Numbered from the stretch's first letter, positions 51,421 through 59,374 are shown. The stretch: 64,000 nt of DNA from CAVZCK01 sp963798805 (GCA_963798805.1 CAWCVC010000015.1:186001-250000); one strand, 5' to 3'. Translations and numbers: made by a program. The notes: generated by a model not told the origin, from the sequence alone.

Positions 51421-52173
51421 CTAAATCGTGCGTCCGCCATCGACTTCCAGAATAACGCCGGTCAGAAATGCGGCCTCGTCGGATGCAAGGAACAGCGCGG
51501 CGTTCGCCATATCCTCCGGCGTGCTCATGCGTCCGAGCGGAATGGTAGAGATGAATTTCTGCCGGTTCTCCGGCGTATCGGGCAGGCCCATGAAGGTTTC
51601 GAGCAGCGCCGTCGCGCTGATTACCGGAGCGAGCGCGCAGACGCGGATCCTGTCGGGCGCGAGGTCGATGGCAAGCGACTTGGTCATGGAGTGGACCGCG
51701 CCTTTCGAGGAATTGTACCAGGTGAGCCCGGGGCGCGGACGGATGCCGGCCGTCGAGCCGACATTGATCATCACGCCGCCATATTTGCGCTCGCGCCAAT
51801 GCGGCACGATGGCTTTGGTCATGTGAAAGATAGACAGCACGTTGATCTCGTAGACCTTGCGGAAAGTCGCCTCATCGACATCGAGGATCGGCTGATTTTT
51901 GTGCGACCAGCCGGCATTGTTGACGACGACATCGACGCCGCCGAAGGCATCGACCGACCGGCGGACCGCGGCATTGACATCCTGGGCCTTGGATACATCG
52001 CATTTCATGGCGATCGCGGCTTCGCCCAGCTCACCGGCAACCGTTTTGGCGCCATCCTCGTTTAGATCGACGACGGCGACCTTGGCGCCTTCCTTGGCGA
52101 AGCGCCGTGCGATGCCGCGTCCGAACCCTGAGGCCGCGCCTGTGACGATTGTGCGTTTCCCTTGCAGTCGCAT
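51421..52173 (-). CDS. short-chain dehydrogenase/reductase
   Basis: A 250-residue classical SDR. The cofactor motif is RTIVTGAASGFGRGIARRFA, followed by VDLNEDGAKTVAGE, NNAGWSHKNQPILDVDEATF, the catalytic Ser in MINVGSTAGIRPRPGLTWYN, the Tyr in the following WYNSSKGAVHSMTKSLA and the typical end FLASDEAAFLTGVILEVDGG. The Asp after the second beta strand suggests NAD rather than NADP preference. It is upstream of panE-like and enolase-superfamily genes on the same strand with 48 bases between, so a three-gene operon for oxidation of a hydroxy acid or sugar acid is likely. Confidence 0.87.
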   Translation of the reverse strand: MRLQGKRTIVTGAASGFGRGIARRFAKEGAKVAVVDLNEDGAKTVAGELGEAAIAMKCDVSKAQDVNAAVRRSVDAFGGVDVVVNNAGWSHKNQPILDVDEATFRKVYEINVLSIFHMTKAIVPHWRERKYGGVMINVGSTAGIRPRPGLTWYNSSKGAVHSMTKSLAIDLAPDRIRVCALAPVISATALLETFMGLPDTPENRQKFISTIPLGRMSTPEDMANAALFLASDEAAFLTGVILEVDGGRTI

Positions 52174-52350
52174 GGTTATTCCCTTTGCGCTTCCGTCCCT
52201 TGAACGTCAAGTCTATCGCCGGTGTGTAGCATCGAGAAGAAAGATATCGGCAGGGCTGTCATGCCGGGGCTGGCGAAGACGTGACACGCCGTGATTATGG
52301 GGAATATGCTAAGCTGAACGTCAATCTGGCCAGCAATCCTTGGAGCCATC

Positions 52351-52974
52351 ATGGACAACCCGCCAGTCTCCCGCGGCTTCCGGTCACGCCGGCAGCAGCA
52401 GCCGGATCAGAAGGACCGGCTTCCGCCAGGACAATATCTGACCACCGACTTTCCTGTACTCTCGGCCGGGCCGACACCGCACGTCTCGCGCGAGGACTGG
52501 AGCTTCGCGCTGCAGCTCGGCGGCTCGCTAATTACCAAATGGAACTGGGTGGAGTTCCAGGCGCTACCCCAGACCAACCGGAAGACCGACATCCATTGCG
52601 TCACCAAATGGAGCAAGTTCGACACTGAGTGGCGCGGTGTCACTTTCGACGACCTCGTCGTCGCCGCTGGCCTCGACGAGGCGCCGGAAGCCTTCGCCAT
52701 GCTCCATTGCGACGACGGCTATACGACCAATGTTCCGGTCGAGGATCTGATCGGCGGCAAGGCGATGGTTGCCACCCATTATGACGGCCAGCCGCTCACG
52801 CCGGAGCATGGCGGTCCGGCGCGGATGCTGGTGCCGCATCTCTATTTCTGGAAGAGCGCCAAGTGGATCAGGCGGCTGCGCTTCATCGTTGAGGACGAGC
52901 CGGGCTTCTGGGAGCAGAACGGCTATCACATCTATGGCGATCCCTGGCGGGAGCAGCGCTATACCGGCGACTGA
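52351..52974 (+). CDS. sulfite oxidase-like molybdopterin oxidoreductase
   Basis: A 207-residue protein consisting of a single SUOX molybdopterin fold. The Cys ligand to molybdenum is in DIHCVTKWSKFDTEWRGVTF, followed by FAMLHCDDGYTTNVPVEDL, MVATHYDGQPLTPEHGGPAR and MLVPHLYFWKSAKWIRRLRF, the pattern of cytoplasmic or exported SorA/MsrP-like proteins. It lacks the heme and dimerisation domains and a Tat signal, so it is the small stand-alone type of unknown substrate. It is a single gene facing away from the SDR operon. ATG at 52351 is preceded by a moderate ribosome site. Confidence 0.85.
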   Translation: MDNPPVSRGFRSRRQQQPDQKDRLPPGQYLTTDFPVLSAGPTPHVSREDWSFALQLGGSLITKWNWVEFQALPQTNRKTDIHCVTKWSKFDTEWRGVTFDDLVVAAGLDEAPEAFAMLHCDDGYTTNVPVEDLIGGKAMVATHYDGQPLTPEHGGPARMLVPHLYFWKSAKWIRRLRFIVEDEPGFWEQNGYHIYGDPWREQRYTGD

Positions 52975-53029
52975 TTTCGCAGGCGGAGATCATCGCAGAC
53001 CGTTCCGCGATGATCCGCCCGGCCGTAAC

Positions 53030-53122
53030 TCAGCCCCAGGAACCGGCAATCTGTCTTGTCGTGACATTGAGCCGGTTCCAGACAGTCGTGGTGGCGATGG
53101 CCAGGATCAGCGCCGCGATCGG
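53030..53122 (-). pseudogene. carboxymuconolactone decarboxylase-like C-terminal fragment
   Basis: The minus strand reads NEPIAALILAIATTTVWNRL followed by NVTTRQIAGSWG and stop. This is the C-terminal helix of carboxymuconolactone decarboxylase/AhpD-like proteins, where (I/A)xxINAWNRLNV is standard. Upstream codons up to about 53440 show no such similarity, so only the last ~30 residues are left. Low confidence because the match is short. Confidence 0.4.
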
Positions 53123-53339
53123 CTCATTTTGAGCTTGAATCAGAGTTCGGCACGATATGAAAGCCACCAGTCTGCAAACGCCCCCTTTTCGCCGTTCATC
53201 CATAAACCGGGCGTGTGCGCAAACGGTCCTTGGCGGTGGTCTGCGACCCGTGTCAAAACCGCAAGATCGGTCGAGCGCGTCATGCCTGCGTGCGCTTAGC
53301 TGGTGCTGCCACGGAGGACTACAGGGTGAAGGCGGGATC

Positions 53340-53759
53340 ATGGAGCATCGGGGCGACCCGGCCACGCTCGGCGCGACCATCCAGCGGTTCATTGCCTGGC
53401 GCAAGGCCGCCGGCCTGCACCCCCGGACACATCCGACCTTCACGGTCTGGCGTTCCGAGCGGCGTCCTCAATCGCCTGCCGATTATAGCGTGGACCTTTG
53501 TGTCGGGACCGACGGCCCGATCGAGGCGAACGGCGCTGATATCAAAGCCGGCGAGATCCCTGGCGGACGCTGCGCCGTACTGCGCGTCGTCGGCAACACC
53601 GATAATCTGGAGCCCGCCGCGCTCTACCTTTATCGCGACTGGCTCCCGGCCAGCGGCGAGGAAGTACGCGACTTCCCGATCTATTGCCAGCGGCTGAGCT
53701 TCCTCCCGGAGGTGCCGGAGCATGAGGCGGTCGCGGAACTGTTTTTGCCGCTGAAATAG
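53340..53759 (+). pseudogene. GyrI-like effector-binding domain, fragment of an AraC-type regulator
   Basis: About 139 residues (MEHRGDPATLGATIQRFIAW, SVDLCVGTDGPIEANGADIK, GGRCAVLRVVGNTDNLEPAA, DWLPASGEEVRDFPIYCQRL, ending AVAELFLPLK) match the GyrI-like small-molecule-binding domain that forms the C-terminal half of many AraC-family regulators. The first strand of that domain and all of the helix-turn-helix are missing upstream, where the frame continues to 53157 without family sequence. It may still be translated as a free ligand-binding domain, but I consider it a 5'-truncated gene. Confidence 0.6.
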
Positions 53760-54048
53760 CGCCCTCTGACGGCGGTCTGTCCCTTTCGATCGCAAGAAAC
53801 GGACAGGTCGCTATCCACCCAATCTCGGTCTTTATGGGTTCACGGCCTAGATCACTTGGCAGCGGCCATAGCTGCGTCCTGTGCTTCAACGGTACCTTCG
53901 TCGACAAGAATTCGGGTACCGATCGGCACCTTAGCGCGTTGTCTTGCTCATGTCTGCGACCAGGTATTTTCGCCAGCGACGCTCCAGCGCGGATCCGATC
54001 AGTTCCGAGAACTGATTTCTTCACCACAGCATCAAGTCTAAGACCTAT
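53760..54048. other. non-coding boundary region
   Basis: About 290 bases with no convincing gene. Short minus-strand frames such as ELIGSALERRWRKYLVADMS (near 53950) look like the end of some protein but could not be placed. The base composition becomes more AT-rich from here into 54.3 kb, marking the change to the plasmid-like segment. Confidence 0.35.
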
Positions 54049-54249
54049 TTATTTTCGATTTTCTTGAGGATATTTCTTTGAATATTTCTGTGGATAGTTT
54101 CTGCGATCTTTTTGGGAGTGCTTTTCAAGGTCCTTTTTTTTTTGAAAATAGGGGTCTGGGTCATTTTTCGGCCACGTGTGTATCTGCGCCATTCCGGTCC
54201 CCATAGACATGGACAACGAAAGGCTGGTGACCAGCGCAAGCAACTTCAT
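54049..54249 (-). CDS. small exported Lys/Gln-rich protein, unknown function
   Basis: A 66-residue protein. A good signal peptide (MKLLALVTSLSLSMSMGTGM, cleavage after AQI-like) is followed by a 45-residue highly charged part with many Lys, Gln, Tyr and Asn (QKKKDLEKHSQKDRRNYPQK). AAGGAAA lies about seven bases before ATG at 54249. The surrounding DNA is AT-rich and unlike the rest of the window, so it belongs to the acquired segment. I recognise no family. It could be a small secreted or cell-surface peptide. A frame shifted by one is also open, which lowers confidence. Confidence 0.45.
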   Translation of the reverse strand: MKLLALVTSLSLSMSMGTGMAQIHTWPKNDPDPYFQKKKDLEKHSQKDRRNYPQKYSKKYPQENRK

Positions 54250-54324
54250 GACTTAATTTCCTTGTTCAGTTTCCTTGCGTTGAGGGACGACTGCATCGCC
54301 GTACGGCGGTCAACCGGGTATTAG

Positions 54325-54609
54325 TTTATCTATTCGCGATTGAGCGTCTGGCGGTCCGAGACGTACATCACTAATGACAATGTAATTAGTGATAGAGCCA
54401 AACAGGGAAACTCCCGCGCTTACACCCTCGACCGCCTGTCACGCGAGTTCCCCGTCCTTTACCAAGCCGTCTGCCGTGGTGAGCTATCTGCCAACCGCGC
54501 CGCGATCGAAGCAGGGTTTCGCAAACCGCCGAAGCCGTTCGATCAGATTCGCAAGTTGCTACCAAGGCTCAGTGCCGAGGAGCGCCACCAGCTGAAGGCG
54601 ATGTTGTGA
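54325..54609 (+). pseudogene. plasmid/ICE-type hypothetical protein, N-truncated
   Basis: The segment QGNSRAYTLDRLSREFPVLY then QAVCRGELSANRAAIEAGFR and KPPKPFDQIRKLLPRLSAEE is a motif set seen at the C-terminus of small DNA-associated proteins of mobile elements (a helix-turn-helix-like AxxAGFR). There is no ATG in frame upstream and the first 20 codons are not family-like, so the N-terminus is probably lost. The stop overlaps the GTG of the next fragment (GTGA at 54606-54609), a remnant of an operon arrangement. Confidence 0.5.
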
Positions 54610-54689
54610 CCCTCGCCATCGAGGTTGAGCAATCGATCTTAGGCAGCCTGCTGATTGCCCCTGAATCCGCCGCCTCGCTCATGGCATGA
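54606..54689 (+). pseudogene. DnaB-like replicative helicase N-terminal fragment
   Basis: GTG at 54606 opens TLAIEVEQSILGSLLIAPES AASLMA-stop, a 27-residue piece that resembles the start of DnaB's N-terminal domain (xxEAEQxxLGSLLLDP). The frame then ends, and the following ~270 bases (54655-54963, including HERFLDFLTAKPFSGCGYDP) are open in another frame but unrecognised. If the identification is right, the remaining helicase of about 400 residues has been deleted. Confidence 0.4.
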
Positions 54690-54865
54690 GCGGTTTCTGG
54701 ATTTCCTTACCGCCAAGCCATTCTCGGGCTGCGGCTATGATCCAGTCCAGATCGAGAAGTTGATCGATGGCGACGCCGAAACACTGGGAATGTGGCGGAA
54801 GGCGACCGCTGCGGCGAAGCCCTTTCTAGGTCGGTCGGAATTCCGACTTACCCTCAGAATGCTGG

Positions 54866-54987
54866 GGTCTATCGCGATACCGATAGACCTACTCAAGGTT
54901 GCAAAAAATTCCTTGGCGGTGCAAGGTAATAGACCCGTTGGGGGTCTATGGGAATTTGCATAGACCTACTCAAGGTTGCAGAAAATT
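54866..54987. repeat. cluster of GGTCTAT/ATAGACC dyads with 28-base direct repeats
   Basis: GGTCTATCG (54866-54874) and CGATAGACC (54881-54889) form a perfect dyad; ATAGACCC (54929-54936) and GGGTCTAT (54942-54949) form another. A 28-base unit beginning ATAGACCTACTCAAGGTTGC at 54883-54910 is repeated at 54960-54987 with one difference. Iteron-like or operator-like; no protein is encoded across it convincingly. Confidence 0.75.
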
Positions 54988-55010
54988 TTGCCAGAGGGCA
55001 GGGATAACAT

Positions 55011-55144
55011 GGCGATCGCGTCTACCGTCATGATACCGGCGCACGGCGGTGACCGTGGCAACCAGCATGGCGGTGGCGGTGATTTATCCGGTCGCGCCGG
55101 ACAAGGGAGGACGGGGCAAAACTGTCCAGAAATTGGAAGGTTTC
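55011..55144 (+). pseudogene. ParB-like fragment, plus-strand copy
   Basis: From about 55060 the plus strand reads MAVAVIYPVAPDKGGRGKTV and QKLEGFS, which corresponds to MAVALIYPEPEKGGRGKKSG... in the minus-strand gene at 55145-55465. The similarity ends at about 55144, exactly where the 3' end of that gene begins. The two are therefore inverted relatives joined tail to tail. Only ~30 codons remain. Confidence 0.5.
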
Positions 55145-55465
55145 TCAGTAGGCTTCATCCAGGGGCATGGCGCCGGACATCACGTCCCGGACGTGGTCCT
55201 TGGCGTATTGGAGAACGGTGCGGGCGTTCGAGAGCAGCATCGTTGAAAACCCTAAATTTTCTTTAGAGTTTCCGGACTTCTTACCCCGTCCTCCCTTTTC
55301 CGGCTCCGGATAAATCAGCGCCACCGCCATAGCTCTCTGGCCCTTGGTCATATTGCGGCGATGAATATTTTTCGAGATCACATAGGCGGTTGGAATTCCG
55401 CCTTTCTGGCTTTGGATTAATCCCGTTATGGGGATTCCCATATCGGCAGAAAGCTCCGTCATCAA
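55145..55465 (-). CDS. ParB-like partition/regulatory protein fragment
   Basis: A 106-residue protein. TAYVISKNIHRRNMTKGQRA is the ParB-family region after the nuclease-like domain (xxSxNxHRRhLTxxQRA), followed by MAVALIYPEPEKGGRGKK and a helical end with LSNARTVLQYAKDHVRDVMS and PLDEAY. The first half of a full ParB (the CTP-binding ParB/Srx fold) is absent, and the C-terminus stops at the inversion junction. ATG at 55465 overlaps the stop of the upstream gene by four bases, so it may still be translated. It may be a regulator derived from ParB, or a remnant. Confidence 0.5.
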   Translation of the reverse strand: MMTELSADMGIPITGLIQSQKGGIPTAYVISKNIHRRNMTKGQRAMAVALIYPEPEKGGRGKKSGNSKENLGFSTMLLSNARTVLQYAKDHVRDVMSGAMPLDEAY

Positions 55466-55953
55466 GCCGCGTCGCCGCCGCCGAATTGCCGGTAACCCGT
55501 TGCGAGTTTACGGGTCGCCTTACGGCGGGCCTCTGCCGTGGCGCGCCACACTTTGCGGTCACCATCGAGCATGCCCGCCAATCTGATCACTGAGCATTCG
55601 CCATGGTGCTCGGTGTCGAGCGCCGGATTGCCGGCTAGCGTCAGGGCCGGAACAACGTAACCGGGAATGAGGCATTCGCCGGGAACTGGAGCAGCGCGGT
55701 GCTCACGGCGACGGCGGCGCTCGCGGCATTCATCGAGCAGCTCCTGCTCTGTGAATTTGGCGAGCGGGTTAGGCTGCTGCTTCGGCTTTCGCGCCGTCCG
55801 TGCCGCGATCAGCTTTTCATTTTTAGCTCTCCAATCCGCAAGCTTGCGATCAACCAGGACGGCAAATTCAGCGGCGACCCTCGCTTCTTCCTCCCATGCC
55901 GCCGTCTGCTTGCCCGGTAGCGCGCGCCCTGATTTTTTGCCAGACGTTGTCAT
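55462..55953 (-). CDS. hypothetical protein of the plasmid-like segment
   Basis: A 163-residue basic protein with no family recognised. It starts MTTSGKKSGRALPGKQTAAW and has a helical Glu/Arg/Lys-rich middle (KFTEQELLDECRERRRRREH) and a C-terminus DGDRKVWRATAEARRKATRK. The many Arg and Lys suggest nucleic-acid contact. It lies seven bases after the replication-like gene and overlaps the next gene (ATGA), so the three are one operon. It is more likely part of the element's replication or partition module than a host gene. Confidence 0.6.
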   Translation of the reverse strand: MTTSGKKSGRALPGKQTAAWEEEARVAAEFAVLVDRKLADWRAKNEKLIAARTARKPKQQPNPLAKFTEQELLDECRERRRRREHRAAPVPGECLIPGYVVPALTLAGNPALDTEHHGECSVIRLAGMLDGDRKVWRATAEARRKATRKLATGYRQFGGGDAA

Positions 55954-55959
55954 ATTAAA

Positions 55960-57477
55960 CTATCTCCTGCGATTGACGCGGCGTGCCGCTCCGGCAAATT
56001 CGGCCTCGAAGTCACGCCAGCTGTTCACCGTCAGCATATCGGCGCGCAACATGCGCTGCAGCTTGAAGATGATCTCATGCACACCATAACGGCGAATCGC
56101 CAGCAATAGAATTTCGACTTCCGCCGTTGAGAGCAGCATGTCGCAGTCGATGTCATAACCGCGCGTTTCAAAACAATGCACGGCCTGTTCCGCAAGCCGA
56201 GCAGCAACCTCGAATTCCTTCATCTCAAAGCGCGTCGGGATGTCGAACAGGCATGACCCATCACTGACATCGACGCGGTGCACCAGCGGCTCAACAATGA
56301 AGGCCAGCGAGCGGATGGGCTTGTCTTCAAAGTGAGCTTCGGCAACATAGTGCGCGAGGGCCTGCATGACGACGCCGACAGTGATGCCGTCCGGCTCGAT
56401 TTCGCAGCGAGCCAACAACTCGTGTGCGATCTCCAGCGCCTGCCGGCAGGCGGCCGGCGTGCAGACATGCTCAGGCGCGCCGCCATAATCAGCTAGCATC
56501 GCCCGCCATAACCCTGGATCATAGGGCTGCAGCACACCGTCGAAAACGAAGTCCCGCTTTCGCCACAGATCGCAGCGTTTCCAGTCTGCGAGCACGGTCA
56601 CCCGATCCACAGCATCACCCTGCCGAGCGCCTGCAGCCTCTCGTCTGGCACTAGCGCCTGCTGTCGGTTGCGGCGCCAGTGGCTTGGCAGGCAATGCTCG
56701 CCCTTCATCTTTTTCAGAGTGCAGTGTTTCGCCGCGCTCGCCAGGGCGCGTACCATACTCTACAGCTTTCAGCTTTTGTGCCTCACTCTCTGACTCTGTG
56801 CCCTCCTTACTGTAAGAATGTGTGGGCACCTTTTTGGCCGGCACCTTTTTTTCCATCTGGCGCTCAAGCTGGCAAAAAATGGTACCGCCAAGCCGTGCCA
56901 GATCGATCGCAACGCCTTTACGCGCCAGCCATTTTTGACCATGCGCACCGGTCGCATGCTCCACCCAGCCGCCAGCAATCGCCGCTTTGGTCAGTTTCCT
57001 GATAGTCGGCCGCGATTTCACGCCGATGCGGCGAGCCGCTTGCTCGGGCCGTATCGGAGCTGGCGACAGATTGATGGCCAGAACAAAGGCGATGAGGTTG
57101 GCGTCGGGCTTATCGAGTAGGTGCTCGTCAGCAGCAATAAAACGGATGCTTGGTTCGATCAGCTTCTCAACGGCATAGTCATGATGATCAGGTTGCTCCC
57201 GGTCCAGCACCTTGCGGTGCTTTAGCAACCGGATGCCGGCTCGGAACGCCTTTCTGCCAATGCCATGCTTGCGGCGGCAGAAGTGCTCGTTAAGCACGAA
57301 GCCCGGTCCCTTCGAGCACTTGATTGCCAGCAAATGCGCAGCGTGCGCGCTGACTTTGCCATGATCGAGGATCTTGCCGAGCAGGTTGACGGGAATGCGG
57401 AGTGGCGAGCGGGCCGGCTGCATCGGCTCGGCGTTGAAAAATTCGGCTGCGGCTGCGTGTTTCACTGCAGGCTCCAT
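55960..57477 (-). CDS. replication-initiator-like protein (plasmid/ICE type)
   Basis: A 505-residue protein. The N-terminal third has RSPLRIPVNLLGKILDHGKV, HLLAIKCSKGPGFVLNEHFC and RKHGIGRKAFRAGIRLLKHR, a winged-helix-like arrangement. A second possible helix-turn-helix follows (IRPEQAARRIGVKSRPTIRK LTKAA). Then comes a low-complexity linker (KVPAKKVPTHSYSKEGTESE), and the C-terminal part (WRAMLADYGGAPEHVCTPAA) is helical. Proteins of this design act as plasmid replication or regulatory proteins in alphaproteobacteria, but the assignment is by general resemblance only. The start is taken at ATG 57477; codons further upstream, to 57618, are not protein-like. It is first in a three-gene minus-strand operon. 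Confidence 0.5.
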   Translation of the reverse strand: MEPAVKHAAAAEFFNAEPMQPARSPLRIPVNLLGKILDHGKVSAHAAHLLAIKCSKGPGFVLNEHFCRRKHGIGRKAFRAGIRLLKHRKVLDREQPDHHDYAVEKLIEPSIRFIAADEHLLDKPDANLIAFVLAINLSPAPIRPEQAARRIGVKSRPTIRKLTKAAIAGGWVEHATGAHGQKWLARKGVAIDLARLGGTIFCQLERQMEKKVPAKKVPTHSYSKEGTESESEAQKLKAVEYGTRPGERGETLHSEKDEGRALPAKPLAPQPTAGASARREAAGARQGDAVDRVTVLADWKRCDLWRKRDFVFDGVLQPYDPGLWRAMLADYGGAPEHVCTPAACRQALEIAHELLARCEIEPDGITVGVVMQALAHYVAEAHFEDKPIRSLAFIVEPLVHRVDVSDGSCLFDIPTRFEMKEFEVAARLAEQAVHCFETRGYDIDCDMLLSTAEVEILLLAIRRYGVHEIIFKLQRMLRADMLTVNSWRDFEAEFAGAARRVNRRR

Positions 57478-57650
57478 CGTGATGATTGGCGACGGAGAGC
57501 ACCAGAGTTTTCCACAGATTTTGTGGCGCTTGCAAATCAACCGGAGAGGTGGTATGCAGAAATCGTTCGATATTCTGCAGTTGTTTTGGGTTGATTTGCA
57601 TCTGGTGCCCTCCACCAAAGACGCAAACGCAACAGTGGATACAGGAAAAG

Positions 57651-57673
57651 GCCGCCCTTAGGGCGGCTTTTTT
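57651..57673. terminator. rho-independent terminator (bidirectional type)
   Basis: GCCGCCC (57651-57657), loop TTA and GGGCGGC (57661-57667), followed by six T on the plus strand, with AAAA before it giving a shorter T-run on the minus strand. It lies after the leftward ssb gene (ends 57794) and before the start of the replication-like gene, so it probably ends the parB-ssb transcript. Confidence 0.75.
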
Positions 57674-57793
57674 CTTTCCAGCGGCAGGCTATGCGAGTCG
57701 CAAGTCTGTCAGCAATACTGCGGTGGATTATTTTATCTGATCGGCCGCTTAGAGGCAGGTATTAGAAATTCTAATCCTCTCGCGCCAGATCGA

Positions 57794-58249
57794 TCAATAT
57801 GGCAGCGCGTCACCGGTCTCAGGATCGAACGGCTCAGCCGATCCGGGCTCGGCCATGCGCAAGGGCGCTTGCGGATCTGCCCGCGCGGCTGGCGGCGATG
57901 CTTCCGCTCGCGGCGGCCGGTTCTTGCCGATTCGCGTCGGCTCTAGCCTGGAAAGCCTCACCGAGAGATCAAGCCTTGACTGGCTGCCATCCGGCGGCTG
58001 CCAAATGCCGACGCTCAGTGCACCCTCGATATAAGCGCGAGCGCCCTTTTTCAGGCTGGCGGCGACATCGGCTAAGTCTTTGAAGGCTATGCAGCGTAGG
58101 AATGCTGGCACATCCTGGCCCTTGTCATCGGTCTGGCCGCTCGGCGCGGACAAGACCAGCGTCGTGTAGCTATTGCCGGCGGCCGAGGTCTTGCGCTCGG
58201 CGTCGCGAATCACCGTGCCCCATGTTGCAATTTCCATCCCCCTGCTCAT
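57794..58249 (-). CDS. ssb: single-stranded DNA-binding protein
   Basis: A 151-residue protein with the OB-fold pattern of SSB: MEIATWGTVIRDAERKTSAA, YTTLVLSAPSG, VPAFLRCIAFKDLADVAASL and KKGARAYIEGALSVGIWQPP. The C-terminal region is Pro/Ala-rich and ends DALPY, a variation of the acidic DDDIPF tail that recruits partner proteins. It is divergent from chromosomal SSB, as is normal for plasmid or element-encoded copies. GGGGAG stands just before the ATG at 58249; a second ATG four codons later is also possible. It follows parB by 16 bases on the same strand. Confidence 0.85.
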   Translation of the reverse strand: MSRGMEIATWGTVIRDAERKTSAAGNSYTTLVLSAPSGQTDDKGQDVPAFLRCIAFKDLADVAASLKKGARAYIEGALSVGIWQPPDGSQSRLDLSVRLSRLEPTRIGKNRPPRAEASPPAARADPQAPLRMAEPGSAEPFDPETGDALPY

Positions 58250-58265
58250 CGCTCTCCCCTTTCAA

Positions 58266-59240
58266 TCATGCGGCAATTTCGGGGCCTCTTCCCAACGCCT
58301 CGCGAAGTTGCGCCCGCTCGGCGTCCGACAGTTCCGGCAACCAAAGCATGATCTGCTCGAATTTCGATTCGCCGGTCTGTCCGGCCACGGCAACCGGTCC
58401 CGCGCCGATAGGCTCGGAGTGGTCGCGCCGGCCGCCGATATTGGCCGTATTCATTCCGGTCGGCTCGCCGGTTTTCGGATGGATGAAAGTGCGTCCCATA
58501 CTGCCGTTTCCGGCAGTATCTGGAGGAGCAAGTTCGCGCTGGGTGCGATCGAAGGCGCGAGCACTCACCGCCTCGCCGGCTTTCGCCTTGCTGATCAGAT
58601 CCGTCTGCTCTTCGGGCTCCAGCTTGGCGAGTGCGTCCAGTTCTTCGCCCTTGTCGAGCGAGGTGCCGACCACATCGGCAATTTGCGGAATATCGTCAGC
58701 ACGCTGCACATCGCGTTGAACCGCGCGCTCGGATCGACCAGATTTTGCAGCAGTGTCCCGGGTGAAACGGTCCCCAAATTGGCGGCTTTCCACAGGCTTG
58801 CTGCCCTTACCTCGGCCAGCACCGGGAGCCGCACCGTGCTTTGTCTCAGGAAAGAGACGTTCGTAAATTTCCTTGCGGACCTTGCTATTGGTTGCCCGCT
58901 CAGCCGGCGACAACTCGGCGCGGATGAGATTTTCGTCAACCTCGATGAGCTTTAGCTCATCTTCGCTTTTGTCCTTGGCGAGCACATAGGCGATTGTCTC
59001 CCAGCCGAGTCGCTTCGCCGCTTCAAACCGATGGCGGCCAGCAATGAGGCGAGGCCCTCCTCCTTGTCCATCCGGCGGCGCGAGCATAATCGGATTGATA
59101 AGTCCGATCGCCTGCATGCTCTTGGCAAGCTCGGCCACTTTATCATCATCGAGCAACCGCAAACGGTCGCCAACCACGACCGCATCCGGTGCGATTTGAC
59201 CATGTCCGGGTAACGCTGTGAACAGCGCCGGATCGGGCAC
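58266..59240 (-). CDS. parB: ParB/Spo0J-family partition protein, 5' end disrupted by IS21
   Basis: A 324-residue protein. The ParB/Srx domain has DAVVVGDRLRLLDDDKVAEL, AKSMQAIGLINPIMLAPPDG, GPRLIAGRHRFEAAKRLGWE and VDENLIRAELSPAERATN, which contain the GxRR-like (AGRHR) CTP site. A helical HTH portion (AAKSGRSERAVQRDVQRADD) and a C-terminal dimer region follow. The first codon available is GTG at 59240. Joining across the IS21 insertion (59254-63394) extends the frame about 43 codons upstream with no stop, to an ATG at 63522, so the insertion probably removed the native N-terminus. The fold-forming part is intact. No parA is present within the window. Confidence 0.85.
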   Translation of the reverse strand: MPDPALFTALPGHGQIAPDAVVVGDRLRLLDDDKVAELAKSMQAIGLINPIMLAPPDGQGGGPRLIAGRHRFEAAKRLGWETIAYVLAKDKSEDELKLIEVDENLIRAELSPAERATNSKVRKEIYERLFPETKHGAAPGAGRGKGSKPVESRQFGDRFTRDTAAKSGRSERAVQRDVQRADDIPQIADVVGTSLDKGEELDALAKLEPEEQTDLISKAKAGEAVSARAFDRTQRELAPPDTAGNGSMGRTFIHPKTGEPTGMNTANIGGRRDHSEPIGAGPVAVAGQTGESKFEQIMLWLPELSDAERAQLREALGRGPEIAA

Positions 59241-59245
59241 CTTCA

Positions 59246-59253
59246 GCGAATCT
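59246..59253. repeat. IS21 target duplication, left copy
   Basis: AGCGAATC, identical to 63395-63402, directly abuts the element end that starts TGTAGCGCGTCAATC at 59254. Confidence 0.9.
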
Positions 59254-59374
59254 GTAGCGCGTCAATCTGGGTGAGAGCGGCGCGACAATCTGGATGAGAC
59301 GCGGCGGCCGAGCGGGATCATGATTGACGCTGGCGATCGGGATAGCAAGCGCCTTGATTGACGCGGAACGTCAA

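Noticed and set aside
53852..53926. A short minus-strand frame with PIGTRILVDEGTVEAQDAAM
   Set aside because: Faintly like a lipoyl-domain edge, but too short (about 25 codons) and with no neighbouring part; I could not assign it.
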